A DNA stretch of 64,000 nucleotides, taken from positions 20,096,539-20,160,538 of the forward strand of contig CM041633.1 of assembly GCA_023333625.1 (NCBI GenBank). Direction: 5' to 3'. The notes beneath the pieces are model-generated. The model saw only the letters and a program-made list of their open reading frames with translations. It had not been told where the DNA came from and did not search any database. Below are positions 59,019 to 64,000 of the stretch, piece by piece. Every line of letters begins with the position of its first letter. Position 1 is the first letter of the stretch. The position numbers were made by a program, and so were the translations under genes. This DNA comes from Bothriochloa decipiens. Its lineage: Eukaryota > Streptophyta > Magnoliopsida > Poales > Poaceae.

Positions 59019-59900
59019 GAAAGACCATGAAGATGCTGCCGTGTGCCTTAGTGTTCCAATCTGTACTGTTGGTTTCAGGTGTTTTTGTGTGTGCTTTCCT
59101 GGTTCTTCGTTCCTGTTGACAGTCAGCGTGAGGCCCATGCTGTCATTCTCTCGAAGAATTGTATCTAACATGAGATTAGTGGCACCTTTGGAAAAACATT
59201 ATGATTTGTCAGGAATTGTTTCGTTCCGGGCTGCAGTGGAAAAGAAAATGGAAACGCTATCGTGCAGCTATGTTTGTACTGAAGTACACAAATGTGGCCT
59301 AAAATTGCTGTGGAATGCAGCTGCATGGATGTTCTATGAAGGGATTCAGGGACATCAATGGTAGAGAACAGAACGTGCTCATACAAACCCTGCAGGCTGC
59401 ATGTTGTGCCTGCAGGGTAAAAGCCAGCTGGCTGTTATTATCCAGCCGGCCGGTGTAAATCTGCCATACTGCGTGCGTCCAGAAGGGCCGAATCATTTCA
59501 CTTCCAGGAACCAGGATGTACATACTCCGATCCTCGCTAGCTGTATTTGTTGATGATGCAGCAGCCAAGCACTTGTACCAGTACCCGTGCTTTCCTACAT
59601 GTGCCATGAAAAGCATTGAAGCACCATCACCCAGGATAATACAGGTACATATGTTGCTCAATGCTCAGTGCTCATGCCCACGACAGGGATCGTCCATCAG
59701 CTGTGGGTGAAGTTCTCGGAAACGGCTTGGGCCGAGCACGCTGGCACGGGCGCCTACTCCTTCTCACCTAGGTCCAGGTTGCAGGACTTCAGGCCCAGGC
59801 GGGTGCGCATAGCGCTTAAACGGGCTCAGGAGATTTTTTTTTTTTTTAGCCAATGAAATTGGCCTCGCTCAGGGGTGTTTTTTTCGAGCCAGTGAAAAAT
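59019..59900. other. AP2S 3' UTR and following sequence
   Basis: The first few hundred bases are probably the AP2S 3' UTR. The minus-strand frame 59299-59661 (120 codons) shows no recognised motif. Confidence 0.4.
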
Positions 59901-61861
59901 AATTAAGAACTAGCAGGTAACCCCACGCTTTGCGCGGGCAGCAAGATGGCAATGTACATGGTATGCAAATATGCAATAAACTTGGGTGGAATGGAAAGCA
60001 CAATTTTTTTTTTTTTGGAAATTATGATTCGAACATAATAGTCAGCTGTATTGGGGGTCCCCTAGTGTCGTGTATTAGGAAACTCGTAGATGCATTGGAT
60101 TAGATCACAGATCATACAAAGTGCCTCTACATGATGGCAGTTTTATCCAATTGGATTTGAAAAGGTCAACATGGAGGTATGAGAAGAGATGCGTACCTCC
60201 AGGCTGAGATTAATTGGTCATCCTCTGAAACCCATATGAAATGGCATGGAAATGATATGGATTCTGCATCAAGATCCTGAATAGTTGGAGCAACTTCTTT
60301 GGTCAGACCAAGCCTATCAGTTATGCAGCTGCAATGGTATATGGTTTACTAAAGATACGTCATGTGAAGTTCTTTCGAAATCTACTTTCCTAAGTGCATT
60401 TCAATAGCAAAGGATGCTGCTCAAATTTGGTGCTGAGGAGGTGATACATACCCGTCGAAAGGTCCTTGCAGCCCTTAGATCAAACCTGAAATAGCATGAT
60501 TTATGTAACTAAATAGTTTGTTTTTGTCAGATGTTATTGAAGAAGATTGTATGCAATCGGAGTAGTCGCCTAGTCTGAGAACACATTTATTTGAATAGGG
60601 GTTGTTTTCATTCCGGACCCACAACCTCAAACCTCTTGGAAGCCGCTAATCTGTACTGCCCATACAACAAATCGACATAAACAAATTCCAAATCACAACC
60701 TGGCGATGGTAGTGCTCATAGCGGACTGCAATAACAGAGAGAGGAAACATGAGGAGTAGAGCCAAGGTAGACACACAGGGCGTGTGTGGATCCTGACCTG
60801 GATCGGCGCTTGCGCTGGCGCGTCCGTGCAGGTGGTTGGCCGGGGCTGCAGCAATGCCGCGCGGGGAGTGGCGCGACTGAACCGGGGTTGGTCCCCGTGC
60901 CTGCGTAGCCTGGCTGCTGCCATCCATGGCCGTGATGCCATGCCGGAGGTGGCCGCGTTGCTCATCTGTGCCGGGCGACGGCGGCGCTGGTGTGCCATGC
61001 GGCCACGGCGAGGCAGCGGGTGAGGCGGGCATCCATGGCGGCGTAGATGTGGGCAGGGGCGGAGACGGAGCGAGGGCAGGGGAGGCTGCAGATGGCAGCA
61101 CGGGGAGGGAGGGCAGAGCCGCTCGGCGCCGTCGTGGGGGAGAGGTAGAGCAGCCGCTGTGGGGGAGACGGAGGGGCGGCGCTGCGGGGGCGACGAAGAG
61201 GGAGAGGGACGGGCGCCGACGTCGGGGCTTGGGAGAGCGGCGCGCATCCGGGCCTGAGAGAGAGGAGAGCGAGGGGGATAGGGAGGGTCCGAAGGTTCGC
61301 GAAGCCTGGACATGTGGACGGCCTGGGACGGGAGGATGCGGATCGGATGGTGGTCATGCGGCAACTATACATTAACAGTGAATCTGTGTGGGACTATATA
61401 TATAGATTTTCTTATATATGTAATATATACATGTTTGACCGAAGTCCTCATTTTTACCATGGTTTGGAACCTCGCTTATGTTTGAGTTATTATTTTAGGT
61501 ATATATTTCATACGTTTTAGCCTTTATATAATTTTTGTTTCCGATGCTGTGAGTTTAGAATAAATTATCTCATCATCTTATTATGTGTGACTTATTTTTT
61601 GTCATTCGGCTAAAGCTAGTTGATAGATATTTTATCACAAAAAATTTATCGGTGTTGCTCATTTCTGGCCAAAGCTTGCTCCATAAAGATCCACCTGATG
61701 ACCTGAGGCGCATAAGCAGGAGGTGCTATTTTAAAAAGGAAGAATAATGACGGTGCTATTTTAAAAAGGAAGAATAATGACATTGATCGAGAAAGATAAG
61801 CAGGGAAAATCAAATTGCAAGTGACTCATGTTAATTAAGTTCTCTCCATCGTTGATAGCAT
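59901..61861. other. no gene recognised; GC-rich block and a 30-bp tandem duplication
   Basis: 59905-59945 (CTAGCAGGTAACCCC then CGCTTTGCGCGGG) resembles transposon-end sequence common in grasses, but I found no partner end. 60780-61330 is GC-rich with long overlapping frames on both strands that look like low complexity. A 30-bp unit GGTGCTATTTTAAAAAGGAA... is repeated in tandem at 61722-61781. Confidence 0.45.
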
Positions 61862-61863
61862 AA

Positions 61864-63088
61864 GGCTGTCTCTGACAGGAGACCTATCCACTAACCCATA
61901 ACTAAAATAGGTGTTATATAGTGGAAAAACACCCTCCAACAGGCAAGGCAAATTAGGAAGCCATTTTGACTCTATGGAGAGATAAAACCCAAATATGGGT
62001 TATTCTCTCTCCTAGACACAAAGTTTGCTGCTCGACGAGGTGGGGCAGAGCAGCCTACTCGCTCTGGTGCTTCTTTCACACCGCTGCGCAGCGAGCCGTG
62101 CCGCGAGACGCCGGCGAGTGCGCTCCACCAGGCCACGGCTGCTCCGCCCCAAGCACAAGTCGTGCTGCGAGCCGTCGCGAGGAGACGGAAGCACTCTGCC
62201 CCGAGCGTCGCCATCGTGAAGACGGGCCCGCCGCGAGCCGCCGTCGCGAGGACGGGCCGCCGGCGGGGGTGTGAGCCGCCGTCGCGAGGACGGGCCGCTG
62301 GCAGGGGTGCTCCGCCCCGAGCACCGCGAGCCGCCGTCACGAGGACGAGCCACCGGCGAGGCACCCTCCTCCCCGAGAGCCGCGAGGCGCCGTCGCGAGG
62401 ACGGACCGCCGACGGGGGTGCTCTGCCCCGAGCCCCGCGAGCCGCTGTCGCGAGGACGGGCCGCCGACGGGGGTGTTCCACCTCGAGTGCCGCGAGCCAC
62501 CGGCGGGGGTGCTCCGCCCTGAGCCCCGCGAGCCGTTGTCGCGAGGACAGGCCGCCGGCGGGGGTGCTCCGCCCCAAGTGCCGCGAGGACGAGCCGCCGG
62601 CAGGGGTGCTCCACCTGGCCCCGCCGCTCCGTCCCAAGCACAGATGTGAAGGAGGTGGCGAATCCGCCGCCGTAGTGGCCGGGAGGGGCGAGGCCGCGCT
62701 CGAGGTCCATCTTGCGGGCAGTGGCGACGAGGTAGTCACGGGGAGGAGCTGCCAGCGTGGACAGTGCCACCCCCACGCTCGCGTTCGAGCCTTCGAGGTT
62801 TGCACCGCAGACGACGACGGCGAGGTAGCCGCGGTGAGGAACGGGGCGCGGACAGCGCCATCCACGCGCTCGCGCTGAGGTCCGCCTGCTCGGGCGCGGC
62901 GGCATAGGCCAAAGGAGGTCGGCGAGGCAGAGGGGGAGGAGCAGGGGAGGCGACGGGCTCGACGGGAAGACAAGAGTTTCGTTGTAGTATGCCTTGGCTG
63001 TTGGAGAAGCATCAATTTTGGGTGGGGATTGTTTTACTGTGCAGGACCCAATGGTCTTGTATTTGCCTTCTCATTGTTGGAGACAGCC
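61864..63088. mobile_element. PIF/Harbinger-type element, copy 1
   Basis: The left end reads GGCTGTCTCTGACAGG and the right end, reversed, reads GGCTGTCTCCAACAATG. TAA flanks both sides (61861-61863 and 63089-63091). The 1.2-kb interior has no transposase, so it is non-autonomous. Confidence 0.82.
62220..62630. repeat. GC-rich minisatellite, about 55-bp unit
   Basis: Roughly seven to eight units follow GCCGTCGCGAGGACGGGCCG then GGGGGTGCTCCGCCCCGAGC and CCGCGAGCC. They explain the long open frames on both strands here (for example minus 61972-63015). Confidence 0.85.
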
Positions 63089-63091
63089 TAA

Positions 63092-64000
63092 GGCTATCTC
63101 CAACAATGAACCCAAAAGGCCACTCATATCCAAAATGCATGGTGTACAGTGAGAAAACGCTCTCCAACATAGAAGGCAATGCGAGCACCCAATATGCCTA
63201 GGAGGAGAGAGGGTAGCTAAAATTGGGTCACTCTCTCTCCTCAACCCAATTCTGCGTCATCGACGATGGTGGGCCCGCGACGGGAGCCTCCGGCGTGGTC
63301 TGGTGGGGTTGTGACGGGGAGCCGCCGACGCAGCCATGGCAGGCCTGCAATGGGAGGTCTATGAAGAGGCAGCTCGCAATAGCACCAGGAAGCTCCACCG
63401 GGGAGGTCCTGTCCGCACCACCGCTCGCCAGCCGGCAAGGAGGCGCAGCCATGACGTCCCCAGTCCCACGGCAAACTCTAGCATCGTAGTGGTGTGCTCG
63501 CGCGCGAGGCACGACCCTCGACGGGGTGTGTCCAACTCAGCGAGGCGAGCCGCGGCGGGGAACTGCCGGCGCTTCGCGACGCTGCGAGACAGGGGGCGGA
63601 AGCTGGACGAGGTGGGCTGCGATGAACGCGGCGAGGAGCAGCCGGCCCGCCGCCGCCGCCGATGCTGTAGAAGCGACGCTGTGTCCATTCCTTGCCCCAC
63701 AACTCTGCGAGCGCCTAGATCGGCCTTGGACGACGCCATGGGAGCACCACCAGGCTCCGGATTGGGGCTGTCGGCACCGGCAAAGAGCAGCACCATGGCG
63801 CCGGCGATGGAATGTGGTGCCCCTGCCGTCGCGTCTCCGGTGGGCGCGCGGGCTGCTGCGCCGCGTCCGCCCCCGCCGTCGCGCCTCAGGTGCGCACGGG
63901 GGGCATGCGGCGCCCCGTCCGCCCCCACCGTCGGACCTCTGGTGGGCGCGCGGGCTCTGCTGGGCCGCGTCCACCCCGCTGTATTGTACGACTCGAGGGG
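63092..64000. mobile_element. PIF/Harbinger-type element, copy 2, cut by the window end
   Basis: Starts GGCTATCTCCAACAATG directly after the TAA that ends copy 1. It has the same layout: an AT-rich lead with an ACCCAAxATG..GGGT motif and a CTCTCTCTCC stretch, then a GC-rich interior with repeats (GCGCGCGGGCT near 63846 and 63944). The right end lies outside the window. Confidence 0.75.

Noticed and set aside
59905..59945. Possible transposon end (CTAGCAGGTAACCCC, GCTTTGCGCGGG)
   Set aside because: The words look like ends common in grass elements, but no matching partner or target duplication was found within 2 kb.
61972..63015. 347-codon minus-strand open frame, the longest in the window
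   Set aside because: It is the translation of the 55-bp GC-rich minisatellite within a Harbinger-type element, with equally long frames on the other strand and no domain.

Overview
This window is plant nuclear DNA, almost certainly from a grass and probably a panicoid such as a sorghum, Miscanthus or sugarcane relative. The evidence is split GT-AG genes of plant families, CACTA elements with grass-type terminal repeats, Copia and Gypsy LTR elements, a grass tRNA-derived SINE, and PIF/Harbinger elements with TAA/TTA target duplications. There is one 400-base assembly gap (1125-1524). Most of the sequence is transposon-derived; only one host gene looks intact.

Host genes. (1) A subtilisin-like protease on the minus strand (3209-3715) has its first three exons, then is cut in the I9 propeptide by a CACTA element. 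(2) An ER-type small heat-shock protein (6737-7376) needs two frame changes to read through. (3) A WAT1/nodulin-MtN21-like transporter (minus, 12796-14696, seven exons) has a frame lesion in exon 6 and an in-frame TAA in exon 7. (4) The AP-2 complex sigma subunit gene (55558-59018) is open over all 142 codons, with an intron directly after the start codon, a 76-bp tandem duplication across an exon-intron border, and a SINE in its last intron.

Mobile elements, left to right: a CACTA end (to 3208) containing a kilobase-scale palindrome; a 2.7-kb non-autonomous LTR element (7847-10520, TSD TGTTT); a Tourist-like element (10568-11683, TSD TTA); a LINE 3' remnant (about 15150-15530); an 11.1-kb CACTA element (17479-28608, TSD ATT) with decayed TNPA-like, GRF-zinc-finger and Lys/Ala/Pro-rich genes; and a three-level nest. 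In the nest, a minus-strand Copia element (29140-52515, TSD AAAAC) contains a minus-strand Gypsy derivative with 4.3-kb LTRs (35527-51500), which contains a rearranged endogenous pararetrovirus (about 39390-47020). Further right are a plastid-derived trnS-GGA segment (52952-53037) split by a LINE-like composite (53078-54737, 15-bp TSD), and two abutting Harbinger-type elements (61864-63088 and 63092 to the end) carrying GC-rich minisatellites.

Most striking: the Gypsy derivative carries a decayed reading frame whose first residues nearly match the histone H3 tail (MAWTKQTARKS), followed by a long coiled coil. All eleven in-frame stops seen in the 11-kb CACTA genes are TAA or TAG, never TGA, which fits C-to-T decay of glutamine codons. 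All assignments come from reading the sequence; no database search was run.
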